Assembly: GCA_947493535.1 (NCBI GenBank)
Contig: CANLRK010000003.1
Coordinates: 62,001-126,000, forward strand
Reading direction: 5' to 3'
Length of the DNA stretch: 64,000 nucleotides
DNA from: an uncultured Flavobacteriaceae bacterium
GTDB taxonomy: Bacteria > Bacteroidota > Bacteroidia > Flavobacteriales > Flavobacteriaceae
Under the pieces are notes generated by a model that was not told the origin of the DNA, searched no databases, and was given only the letters and a program-made list of their open reading frames with translations. Made by a program: the position numbers and the translations under genes. Shown in pieces: positions 26,434 to 34,464 of this stretch. The first letter of the stretch is position 1. Every line of letters starts with the position of its first letter.

Positions 26434-26788
26434 ATGTAGGTATTTGCACACGAAATGTTTTTGACGAATGAAAACTTACCATGTTGTAGTATCCTTTCAT
26501 TGAGCCGTAAGGAGAGGCAAGTAGGCATCCGGAATTATAACTATGAGATTCCCCTGGTTTTAAAACAGGTTTTTTTCCAATTACACCTTCGCCTTCTATT
26601 ATTTCGGTGTGGTTTAAAGAGTCAAAAATTTCCCAATGGCGTGAGGTTAATTGAACAGCTTCTGAGCTTTGGTTTTCAATAGTTACAATGTAGCCAAAAG
26701 CAAAGTGCATTTTATAGTTTTTATAAAATGTACCTTCAAAATTAGTTTCTACAGAAACTTTTATGCCTCTTGTAATTTGTTGAACCAT
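26402..26788 (-). CDS. apaG: ApaG-family protein
   Basis: The product has 128 residues starting MVQQITRGIKVSVETNFEG, the normal ApaG length. It contains the fibronectin-III-like family core: FGYIVTIENQSSEAVQLTSRHWEIFDS, VIGKKPVLKPGESHSYNSGC (pyrophosphate-binding-like region) and GSMKGYYNM. The frame is open to 26827, but the extra 13 codons are not family-like. ApaG's molecular role is unclear (linked to Co2+/Mg2+ phenotypes in Salmonella). It overlaps the end of the convergent upstream gene and lies downstream of the T9SS plug gene on the same strand. Confidence 0.9.
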   Translation of the reverse strand: MVQQITRGIKVSVETNFEGTFYKNYKMHFAFGYIVTIENQSSEAVQLTSRHWEIFDSLNHTEIIEGEGVIGKKPVLKPGESHSYNSGCLLASPYGSMKGYYNMVSFHSSKTFRVQIPTFKLSAPFALN

Positions 26789-26870
26789 AATTTTATAGCC
26801 TGAAAATATTAGCGTAAAAATAATCAATTTTTTTAATACTACGCATAAATTGTTTAGTAGTTGGTTTAAA

Positions 26871-28112
26871 TTAATTGCTAATGTTTACGGAACTGCCACT
26901 ACCGATACCAATAATTCTATCATATCGATCACCTAAATTTCTATAATAAACCAGTATTGTATATTCATTTTCAGTTTGGTAAAAGTTGCCGCTCGTATAA
27001 GAGTAGTCAGGCCTATCGTTATTAAGAGTGATAAATTGATAGTTGGTAAAGCCTTGCTTTATTAAACAAGTGTTTTCATAAATTCCCTTATCATAATTAA
27101 ACTTCATTTCTGAACTTTCATTAGTGTTGTAATTGTTGAAGTTTCCAACCACGTAAATTTTCTTGTTTCCTAGGTTTTCGTAATTTTCTAATGAAAAATG
27201 AATGTAAGCATAGTCAGCTTCAATGTTACTGTTGTCGGTGTTTAAATTACGAACAACAAAAGCACCGTTAATATCAGGGTTATAGGTGTAAGTCTGGTGA
27301 GCTCTTGTTGTATTGGTATATAAATAGTTATGGTAAATGGTGTCCAGTCTAAAACGTTGAATGCTAATATTTCCTCCTCTAATATTTTTGTTGTCGAAAT
27401 AGAAATATTCATTACCCGCCCAAAAGGATGCTTCTTGGTCATAACGATACATTAGTTCGTTACCGATTGTATATTGGGGTTTTAAATTAGTTATGCAATC
27501 GTTAATGTTGTTGTTTTTAATGATTAAGGTTTTGATGGTTTCCTTAGGGTTAACAAAAAAGTTATTACGTGGTTTTATAGAAAACTGAACAATCTGTTTT
27601 TTGTCAATATCCTTTAGCTTTCTACTGCGTTTAATATTTGTTTTTACGGTAGCTTGATTGGTGTAAATAATAAACTTTTTTGAAAAAATTATTTCATCAT
27701 CATCGTTATATATTTCAATTAAGTAGTTTCCGGTTTTAATAATTCTTAAGTCGTTGTTAGGTATTGTTAATGTAAAATGAGAGTAGTTTTGTAAGGTGTT
27801 GTATGAGTTTTCGTAATCTTGAATGTGCTGATCGTCATTTCCTTTGAGGTATTCATTTTTCATTAGCTGAGATGTGGACCAGTCAAAATTACAATGCTTA
27901 ATTTTGTAGTAGTAATCTGCTTCATCTCCATTAATATCATCAAAGCTAAGATGTAGTGTTTTTCCTAACTCAATTAATGGGATTTGTTTTTCTGAGGTGA
28001 GTTCTTTTAATATAATAGTTTTGATGTTGTCGGGTGGGGTAACCTCTTCGTTTGTTTGACTATATAGTATTGAAAAACTTAAGAGTGATATGAAAAAAAA
28101 TAGCGTACGCAT
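26871..28112 (-). CDS. Type IX secretion system plug protein (DUF5103 family)
   Basis: The product has 413 residues with signal peptide MRTLFFFISLLSFSILYSQ. The conserved N-terminal immunoglobulin-like domain (LGKTLHLSFDDINGDEADYYYKIKHCNFDWSTSQLMKNEYLKG) and the middle and C-terminal beta domains (SASFWAGNEYFYFD-type stretch, VVGNFNNYNTNESSEMKFN) fit the DUF5103 family. That family was identified as the Plug protein sealing the periplasmic side of the SprA translocon in F. johnsoniae. It would act on the same secretion pathway that exports the proteases and hydrolase in this window. It lies between apaG and nqrA, with nqrA divergent. Confidence 0.85.
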   Translation of the reverse strand: MRTLFFFISLLSFSILYSQTNEEVTPPDNIKTIILKELTSEKQIPLIELGKTLHLSFDDINGDEADYYYKIKHCNFDWSTSQLMKNEYLKGNDDQHIQDYENSYNTLQNYSHFTLTIPNNDLRIIKTGNYLIEIYNDDDEIIFSKKFIIYTNQATVKTNIKRSRKLKDIDKKQIVQFSIKPRNNFFVNPKETIKTLIIKNNNINDCITNLKPQYTIGNELMYRYDQEASFWAGNEYFYFDNKNIRGGNISIQRFRLDTIYHNYLYTNTTRAHQTYTYNPDINGAFVVRNLNTDNSNIEADYAYIHFSLENYENLGNKKIYVVGNFNNYNTNESSEMKFNYDKGIYENTCLIKQGFTNYQFITLNNDRPDYSYTSGNFYQTENEYTILVYYRNLGDRYDRIIGIGSGSSVNISN

Positions 28113-28251
28113 TTAGTGGTTTTAGAGTTGTTTTTGGTGTAAATATAGGCAAAATATATGCCATTAATAAAGTATGAGCTTTTTGTTATTTAGAGTTGTT
28201 ATAAATAACAAAAATAGCATAACACTATTTTAAGACTTGGCTATTAAATTG

Positions 28252-28259
28252 TAAATTTG
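28252..28259 (+). promoter_or_regulatory. Putative -7 element of the nqr operon
   Basis: TAAATTTG matches TAnnTTTG exactly, 30 bases before the nqrA ATG. A TTG at 28237-28239 is only 12 bases upstream, so the -33 element is unclear. Confidence 0.45.
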
Positions 28260-28289
28260 GCTCGAATTTTTTAGAAAATCTACTCAATT

Positions 28290-29642
28290 ATGTCCAAAGA
28301 CATTCGTATAAGAAAAGGTTTAGATGTTAAGCTTGTAGGTGATGCAGTGCAAGAAACTGCAGCTGCTGTAGCAAGTAATGTCTATGCAATTCAGCTTTCA
28401 GATTTTCATGGAATAATCCCTAAAATGCTAAAGAAAGTTGGTGAAAAAGTACAAGCTGGAGAAGCTGTGTTTTTTAATAAAACTAATGAAAGTATGCATT
28501 TTGTTTCGCCTGTTAGTGGGGAAATTACTGAGATTGTTCGTGGAGAACGAAGAAAAATTTTAACAATTAAAATTGCTGCTGATAAAGAACAGATTTATGC
28601 AACTAGAGCAACTGTAAACGTTGATTCTTCAAATGCTCAAACAATTAAAGAAACATTGTTAGCTTCAGGGTGTTGGGCTTTTATAAAGCAACGTCCTTAT
28701 GATGTTATAGCTAATCCAGAAGTGGCGCCTAAGGCTATTTTTGTATCGGCATACGCAAGTGCGCCTTTAGCTGCTAATTATGATTATGTGTTGGCAGGTA
28801 AAGAAGCGGAGTTGCAAGCTGCGGTTGCAGCATTAAGTAAGCTTACTGATGGTAAGGTTCATGTTTCTGTAGGGAAGAACTCAAACTCGCCTATGGCTGG
28901 TTTAAACGGTGTAATCTTACATAAGGTTTCAGGGCCACACCCTTCAGGAAATGTTGGGACACAAATAAATAAAATAGATCCTGTAAATAAAGGAGAGGTG
29001 GTTTGGACAGTGTCACCACAAGATTTAGTAATTATAGGAGAGTTGTTGCTTACTGGAAAATACAATGCAGAGCGTATTGTTGCTTTAGTAGGTGCTGAGG
29101 TTAAAAAACCTAAGTATTATAAAACTAAAATAGGAGCAGAGGTAGCTACTTTCGTGTACGCTTCAGGTGTGCACTCGGAAAATATTCGTGTAATAAGCGG
29201 GAATGTGTTGACAGGAACTAAAATTGGTCCGGATGGATTTTTAGGAAGTTATGACAACACTGTTACGGTTATTCCTGAAGGAGATGATTATGACTTTTTT
29301 GGATGGAATAAGCCGATTTTTAATAAGTTGTCAACGTCAAGAGCGATGACTTTTTCATGGTTAACTCCCAATAAAAAATATAACCTAAATACAAATACAA
29401 ATGGAGAACATAGGGCTTTTGTAGTTACTGGAGCTTACGAAGAGGTTTTCCCGTTAGATATGTATCCGATGCAAATGTTAAAAGCTTGTATGGTTAAAGA
29501 TTTAGATGCAATGGAGGCTTTAGGAATGTATGAGGTTGCTCCTGAAGATTTTGCTCTTACTGAGTTTATCTGTGTGTCAAAGCAACCACATCAAGCTATT
29601 ATTAGAGAAGGGTTAGACTTAATGTATAAAGAAATAGGATAA
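28290..29642 (+). CDS. nqrA: Na+-translocating NADH:quinone reductase subunit A
   Basis: This 450-residue peripheral cytoplasmic subunit of Na+-NQR is implicated in quinone binding. It has the family's N-terminal barrel-sandwich region (IRIRKGLDVKLVGD, PKMLKKVGEKVQAGEAVFFNK, FVSPVSGEITEIVRGERR), a central Rossmann-like part (GPHPSGNVGTQINKIDPV) and a C-terminal helical region (EEVFPLDMYPMQMLKACMVKDLDAMEALGMYEVAPEDFALTEFIC). It is the first gene of the nqrABCDEF operon, followed by nqrB after 4 bases. Confidence 0.96.
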   Translation: MSKDIRIRKGLDVKLVGDAVQETAAAVASNVYAIQLSDFHGIIPKMLKKVGEKVQAGEAVFFNKTNESMHFVSPVSGEITEIVRGERRKILTIKIAADKEQIYATRATVNVDSSNAQTIKETLLASGCWAFIKQRPYDVIANPEVAPKAIFVSAYASAPLAANYDYVLAGKEAELQAAVAALSKLTDGKVHVSVGKNSNSPMAGLNGVILHKVSGPHPSGNVGTQINKIDPVNKGEVVWTVSPQDLVIIGELLLTGKYNAERIVALVGAEVKKPKYYKTKIGAEVATFVYASGVHSENIRVISGNVLTGTKIGPDGFLGSYDNTVTVIPEGDDYDFFGWNKPIFNKLSTSRAMTFSWLTPNKKYNLNTNTNGEHRAFVVTGAYEEVFPLDMYPMQMLKACMVKDLDAMEALGMYEVAPEDFALTEFICVSKQPHQAIIREGLDLMYKEIG

Positions 29643-29646
29643 CGCC

Positions 29647-30840
29647 ATGGGATTGAAGAGTAATTTACATAATTTAAAAGAAAAGTACAAAGGAACCAAG
29701 ATGGCTCCTGCGTTCAATGCGTTACATACGTTTTTATACTTGCCTAATGAAACAACTCACTCTGGTGGGCATATTCGTATGGCAGATGATTTAAAGCGTA
29801 CCATGAATACAGTTATTATGGCATTAGTGCCATGTTTAATTTTTGGTATGTTTAATGCTGGATACCAACATTATTTAGCAACAGGAGATATTCAAGCTGC
29901 CTCAGCAGGTTTCTTTAGTTCGGAATTTTGGACTATGGATAACTTTATGTTGGGTGCTGCTAAAATATTGCCATTAGTTATAGTTTCTTACGTAGTAGGG
30001 TTAGGTATCGAGTTCATCTTTGCTATTGTTAAAGGTCATGAGGTTGAAGAAGGGTATTTAGTGTCAGGAATGTTAATACCGTTAATTGTACCTGTAGATA
30101 TTCCTTTATGGATGTTGGCAGTGGCAGTAATTTTTGGTGTAGTAATAGGAAAAGAAGTTTTTGGAGGAACAGGAATGAATATTCTTAACCCTGCATTAAC
30201 GGTTAGAGCATTTTTGTTTTTCGCATATCCAACTTGGATGACAGGAGATAAAGTGTGGGTAGAAGGAGCTGTGGAAAGAGCAGGTACACCTGATGCTATT
30301 TCTGGAGAAACAATTTTAGGAAGCTTAGCTCAGGCTAAAGAGCATGGGTATTCTGTAATGGATCAGTTTCTAGGATTTATACCGGGATCTGTTGGAGAAA
30401 CATCAACTATACTAATTTTGCTAGCAGGATTATTTTTGATTTTTACTAAAATAGGTAGTTGGAGAATCATGTTATCTGCGGTAGTAGGTTCATTACTTAT
30501 GGGGTTGATTTTTAACCAAGTAGCACCATCTATGGAAGGTACAAAATTCTTTGCCTTAATGAATGTGCCGTTCTGGCAACATTTATTAGTAGGAGGTTTG
30601 GCTTTTGGTATTGTGTTTATGGCTACCGATCCTGTATCGGCGGCACAAACCAATAAAGGGAAGTGGATATACGGATTTTTAATTGGGTTCTTGTCTGTAA
30701 TGATTCGTGTGTTTAACCCAGCTTTCCCTGAAGGAGTAATGTTAGCTATTTTATTAATGAACGTTTTTGCACCTACTATTGATCATTATGTGGTTCAAGG
30801 AAATGTAAAAAAACGTTTAAAACGTGTAAAAACAGCATAA
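29647..30840 (+). CDS. nqrB: Na+-translocating NADH:quinone reductase subunit B
   Basis: This 397-residue polytopic inner-membrane subunit belongs to the NqrB/RnfD family and carries covalent FMN and riboflavin. About ten hydrophobic segments are visible, with GKEVFGGTGMNILNPALTVRAFLFFAYP as a conserved block. The FMN site expected after the pattern D-x-x-S-G-A-T appears here as DAISGETIL, so Thr222 is the likely flavinylated residue with Glu in place of the usual Ala. Flavinylation would be by ApbE, encoded at 50714. It follows nqrA by 4 bases and precedes nqrC by 3. Confidence 0.95.
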   Translation: MGLKSNLHNLKEKYKGTKMAPAFNALHTFLYLPNETTHSGGHIRMADDLKRTMNTVIMALVPCLIFGMFNAGYQHYLATGDIQAASAGFFSSEFWTMDNFMLGAAKILPLVIVSYVVGLGIEFIFAIVKGHEVEEGYLVSGMLIPLIVPVDIPLWMLAVAVIFGVVIGKEVFGGTGMNILNPALTVRAFLFFAYPTWMTGDKVWVEGAVERAGTPDAISGETILGSLAQAKEHGYSVMDQFLGFIPGSVGETSTILILLAGLFLIFTKIGSWRIMLSAVVGSLLMGLIFNQVAPSMEGTKFFALMNVPFWQHLLVGGLAFGIVFMATDPVSAAQTNKGKWIYGFLIGFLSVMIRVFNPAFPEGVMLAILLMNVFAPTIDHYVVQGNVKKRLKRVKTA

Positions 30841-30843
30841 GTT

Positions 30844-31602
30844 ATGGCTATAGATACAAGTAAAAATTCGTATACAATCCTATTTTCTATCGTAATGGTA
30901 GCTGTAGTAGGAACTTTATTAGCAGGAGTTTCTTCGGCTTTAAGTCCGAATATCAAAGCGAATAAAGAGATCGAAAAAATGCAAAACATTTTATTTGCTA
31001 TGGGAGTAACTAACTCTGAAGATAAAAATGAATTTGCAGATAAAAATAAGGCAAAAGACCTATTTCAAGAATATATAGGTGATGAGCAATATATAATTAA
31101 AGGAACTCAGGCTACTAAAACAACTGATGCTTTTAAAGTTGAGGTTAAGAAGGAGCAAGATAAAGTAAAAGCAAATGCATCATACCAACAGCAGCTTCCA
31201 TTATTTATTGGGAATAAAGATGGTAAAAAGTATTATGTAGTGCCTATGAGAGGTAACGGGTTATGGGATGCAATTTGGGCATATGTTGCTTTAGATGAAA
31301 ATCTAGTAGTGCAAGGAGCTTATTTTGATCATAAAGGAGAAACACCAGGTTTAGGGGCTAACATAAAGGAAGCTTATTTTAGAGATGACTTTATAGGGGA
31401 GCATATTTTTGATGCTGCTGGAAACTTTAAAGGAATTACAGTTAAGAAAGGTAATGGTGATCCTAAGAATGAGAGAAAAACCGATAATGCAGTAGATGCT
31501 ATGGCAGGTGCTACAATTACGGGTGATGGAGTAACAGCAATGCTTAAAAAAGGATTAGCGTTGTATTTACCGTATTTTAAAACCTTAAAAACAGCTAATT
31601 AA
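30844..31602 (+). CDS. nqrC: Na+-translocating NADH:quinone reductase subunit C
   Basis: The product has 252 residues. One N-terminal membrane helix (about 11-33) precedes a periplasmic FMN-binding domain. The flavinylation motif DAMAGATIT has Thr224 as the ApbE target, nearly the same position as T225 of Vibrio NqrC. Other family parts are YVVPMRGNGLWDAIWAYVALD and GETPGLGANIKEAYFRDDFIG. It is in tight operon spacing with nqrB (3 bases) and nqrD (1 base). Confidence 0.96.
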   Translation: MAIDTSKNSYTILFSIVMVAVVGTLLAGVSSALSPNIKANKEIEKMQNILFAMGVTNSEDKNEFADKNKAKDLFQEYIGDEQYIIKGTQATKTTDAFKVEVKKEQDKVKANASYQQQLPLFIGNKDGKKYYVVPMRGNGLWDAIWAYVALDENLVVQGAYFDHKGETPGLGANIKEAYFRDDFIGEHIFDAAGNFKGITVKKGNGDPKNERKTDNAVDAMAGATITGDGVTAMLKKGLALYLPYFKTLKTAN

Positions 31603-31603
31603 T

Positions 31604-32248
31604 ATGGGACTTTCAAAAAAACACAAAGGACTATTGTTAGATCCTTTAGCAGATAATAATCCTATTACAATTCAAGTATTAGGTATTTGTTCAGCCTTGG
31701 CAATTACAGCGCAGTTAAAGCCTTCAATTATAATGGCCGTTTCTGTATTGTTTGTATTAGGAGTTGGTAACGTTGTAATTTCGTTAATGCGTAACATCAT
31801 ACCTTCTAAAATCAGAATTATTGTTCAGTTAATAGTTGTTGCAACCTTGGTAATTATAGTAGATCAAGTATTGAAAGCATTTGCTTATGAATTAAGTAAA
31901 ACACTATCTGTATTTATTGGTTTAATTATTACGAACTGTATTATTATGGGACGTTTTGAGGCTTTTGCTTTAGGAAACAAACCGTGGCCAGCTTTTTTAG
32001 ATGGTATTGGAAATGCTGCTGGATACGGAATATTATTGGTAGTAGTGGCTTTCTTTAGAGAGTTGTTAGGAGCAGGAACTTTATTCGGGATAAAGGTGTT
32101 AGGAGACCCTGTTGAAAAAACAGGTTTATATGCCTATGGATATGAAAATAATGGTTTTATGGTGTTAGCTCCAATGGCGCTAATTGTTGTAGGGATTATT
32201 ATTTGGGTGCAACGTAGTAAAAATCCAGCCTTAGTAGAAGATAACTAG
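31604..32248 (+). CDS. nqrD: Na+-translocating NADH:quinone reductase subunit D
   Basis: This 214-residue integral membrane subunit has six predicted helices (NqrD/RnfE family). Together with NqrE it contributes to the Na+ channel and intramembrane 2Fe-2S site. Conserved segments are LLDPLADNNPITIQVLGICSALA, VFIGLIITNCIIMGRFEAFALGNKPWPAFLDGIGNAAGYG and FFRELLGAGTLFG; the cysteine in TNCI is the family's iron ligand. It follows nqrC after 1 base. A 70-base gap with a hairpin separates it from nqrE, the only real gap in the operon. Confidence 0.96.
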   Translation: MGLSKKHKGLLLDPLADNNPITIQVLGICSALAITAQLKPSIIMAVSVLFVLGVGNVVISLMRNIIPSKIRIIVQLIVVATLVIIVDQVLKAFAYELSKTLSVFIGLIITNCIIMGRFEAFALGNKPWPAFLDGIGNAAGYGILLVVVAFFRELLGAGTLFGIKVLGDPVEKTGLYAYGYENNGFMVLAPMALIVVGIIIWVQRSKNPALVEDN

Positions 32249-32269
32249 GAGATTTAGTAATTTTTAAAA

Positions 32270-32299
32270 CTACAAAACTCACAAATGGAGTAGTTGTAG
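32270..32299 (+). promoter_or_regulatory. Intra-operon hairpin between nqrD and nqrE
   Basis: CTACAA/TTGTAG outer stem (32270-32275, 32294-32299) and ACTC/GAGT inner stem are separated by a small internal loop, with apical loop ACAAATG. No T-tract follows, so it is more likely a processing or stability element than a terminator. Confidence 0.35.
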
Positions 32300-32318
32300 A
32301 AACTAAAAAAATATAAAA

Positions 32319-33035
32319 ATGGAATATTTAGAATTATTATTTAAATCGATATTTACCCAAAACATGGTATTTACATATTTCTTAGGGATGTGTTCATATC
32401 TTGCGGTATCTAAAAAAGTGTCTACTGCGGTAGGTTTAGGAGCTGCTGTAATATTCGTATTGGCTATTACAATGCCATTAAACTGGTTGTTAGATCAGTT
32501 TTTGTTAAAGGACGGAGCTTTAGCATGGTTGGGTGAGGAGTACGCTTCTTACGATTTAAGTTTCTTAACCTTTATCTTATTCATTGCTACTATTGCAACA
32601 ATGGTACAGTTAGTAGAGATTATAGTTGAGAAATTTTCACCATCACTTTATAACTCATTAGGTATCTTTTTACCTCTTATAGCTGTAAACTGTGCTATTT
32701 TAGGAGGGTCGTTATTTATGCAACAAAAAGAATTACCTACAATCGGTCACGCAACGGTGTATGGTATCGGATCTGGAATTGGATGGTTTTTAGCAATTTT
32801 AGCTATTGCTGCAATTCGTGAAAAGATACGTTACTCTAATGTGCCACCAGCATTAAGAGGTTTAGGAATAACATTTATTATTACGGGCTTAATGGCTATT
32901 GGATTCAATAGTTTTGGAGGTATGTTAACAGGTGATGATGGTAAAGCAAAAAAACAAGAAAAAACTGCAGCTGTTGAAACATCAAATTCAGAAACTATAG
33001 CAGTTGTTAATACAAACACAAAAACTGTAAACTAA
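32319..33035 (+). CDS. nqrE: Na+-translocating NADH:quinone reductase subunit E
   Basis: This 238-residue six-helix membrane subunit (NqrE/RnfA family) is the partner of NqrD. Family blocks are [71 protein letters not shown] (iron-ligand Cys in VNCA) and [40 protein letters not shown] polar tail of about 30 residues rich in K, T, E and N follows the last helix and is longer than in Vibrio NqrE. It is followed by nqrF after 2 bases. Confidence 0.96.
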   Translation: MEYLELLFKSIFTQNMVFTYFLGMCSYLAVSKKVSTAVGLGAAVIFVLAITMPLNWLLDQFLLKDGALAWLGEEYASYDLSFLTFILFIATIATMVQLVEIIVEKFSPSLYNSLGIFLPLIAVNCAILGGSLFMQQKELPTIGHATVYGIGSGIGWFLAILAIAAIREKIRYSNVPPALRGLGITFIITGLMAIGFNSFGGMLTGDDGKAKKQEKTAAVETSNSETIAVVNTNTKTVN

Positions 33036-33037
33036 AC

Positions 33038-34348
33038 ATGATATATTTAGCGTCAACAGGAGGAGCGATAGCTATCACGGTGATTTCATTGCTAGTGTTA
33101 GTATTAGTATTAGTGGCAATTTTAATTGTTGCTAAAGATAAACTATTACCATCAGGTAATGTAAAAATTACCATAAATGGAGAAAAAGAAATAGAAGTTC
33201 CTTCGGGAGGTACTTTATTAGGTACTTTAGGAGGAGAGAAAATATTTTTACCATCTGCTTGTGGGGGTGGAGGTACTTGTATTCAATGTGAATGTCATGT
33301 TCATGATGGAGGAGGAGAAGCTCTACCAACAGAAACGCCACACTTTACTCGTAAAGAATTACAGCATGGTGCGCGTTTAGCATGTCAGGTTAAAGTAAAA
33401 CAGGACATGAACATTTCTATTCCTGAAGAAGTATTTGGAATTAAGAAATGGGAGGCAACCGTAGTTTCTAACTATAATGTTGCTACCTTTATTAAAGAAT
33501 TTGTGGTTGAGATACCGGAAGACATGGATTACAAGGCAGGAGGGTATATTCAAATTGAAATACCTGAGTGTGAAGTAAAGTATGCTGATATGGATATCAC
33601 GGCACACCCACAGGATCACCCAGGGGAACCTAATAAGTTTGAGGCAGACTGGAATAAGTTTAACTTAAGACCATTAGTAATGAAAAATACTGAGTTGGTT
33701 GAGCGTGCTTACTCTATGGCTTCTTATCCTGCAGAAGGGAGAAAAATCATGTTAAATGTACGTGTAGCAACACCTCCATTTGATCGTGCTAAAGGCGGAT
33801 GGATGGATGTAAATCCAGGGGTTGCATCATCATATATTTTCAATTTAAAAGTTGGGGATAAGTGTACAATATCTGGTCCATACGGTGAGTTCTTTATTAA
33901 TGAGTCTGAAGCAGAAATGCTTTATGTAGGTGGTGGAGCAGGTATGGCACCAATGCGTTCGCATTTATATGAGTTATTCAGAACATTAAAAACTGGAAGA
34001 AAAGTTACGTATTGGTACGGAGGACGTTCTAAAGCTGAATTGTTCTACATACACTACTTTAGAGATTTAGAAAAAGACTTCCCGAATTTCAAATTTTATT
34101 TAGCTTTATCGGAGCCATTGGAAGAGGATAACTGGAAAGTAAAAGAAGATGTAGATTCGCCAGGAGATGGATTTGTAGGATTTATACATCAAGTTGTAAT
34201 AGATCAATACTTGTCCAAACACGAATCGCCAGAAGATATAGAATTGTATTTCTGTGGACCACCATTAATGAATAAAGCTGTTCAGAAAATGGGTGAAGAT
34301 TTTGGTCTTGATGATGAAAATATCCGTTTCGATGATTTCGGAGGATAG
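33038..34348 (+). CDS. nqrF: Na+-translocating NADH:quinone reductase subunit F
   Basis: The 436-residue NADH-oxidising subunit has one N-terminal helix (about 10-32), then a 2Fe-2S ferredoxin domain with C75-x5-C81-x2-C84 and C116 ([21 protein letters not shown]). A ferredoxin-reductase domain with FAD site RAYSMASYP and NADH site [19 protein letters not shown] follows, and it ends [13 protein letters not shown]...FDDFGG. It starts the electron path NADH to FAD to 2Fe-2S. It is the last gene of the operon and ends in a hairpin terminator. Confidence 0.97.
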   Translation: MIYLASTGGAIAITVISLLVLVLVLVAILIVAKDKLLPSGNVKITINGEKEIEVPSGGTLLGTLGGEKIFLPSACGGGGTCIQCECHVHDGGGEALPTETPHFTRKELQHGARLACQVKVKQDMNISIPEEVFGIKKWEATVVSNYNVATFIKEFVVEIPEDMDYKAGGYIQIEIPECEVKYADMDITAHPQDHPGEPNKFEADWNKFNLRPLVMKNTELVERAYSMASYPAEGRKIMLNVRVATPPFDRAKGGWMDVNPGVASSYIFNLKVGDKCTISGPYGEFFINESEAEMLYVGGGAGMAPMRSHLYELFRTLKTGRKVTYWYGGRSKAELFYIHYFRDLEKDFPNFKFYLALSEPLEEDNWKVKEDVDSPGDGFVGFIHQVVIDQYLSKHESPEDIELYFCGPPLMNKAVQKMGEDFGLDDENIRFDDFGG

Positions 34349-34369
34349 TATAAAAAAATAGAATTTATG

Positions 34370-34404
34370 AAAAGCGACATATGTTAATTATGTCGCTTTT
34401 TTTG
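34370..34404 (+). terminator. Terminator of the nqr operon
   Basis: The stem AAAAGCGACATA/TATGTCGCTTTT has a 7-base loop and is followed by Ts and a G. The same 36-base string recurs after the first protease gene (37401-37436). Its TTTG end lies 20 bases before a TAnnTT element. Confidence 0.9.
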
Positions 34405-34432
34405 TCATTGGATTAATATTATTCTATATTCA
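34401..34432 (+). promoter_or_regulatory. Putative promoter of protease gene 1
   Basis: TTTG at 34401-34404 (the end of the nqrF terminator), a 20-base spacer, and TATATTCA at 34425-34432, 33 bases before the ATG. The -7 matches TAnnTT but not the final TG. Confidence 0.5.
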
Positions 34433-34464
34433 GCGCCTCAAAAAAATAAACCAAATCTAATAAA

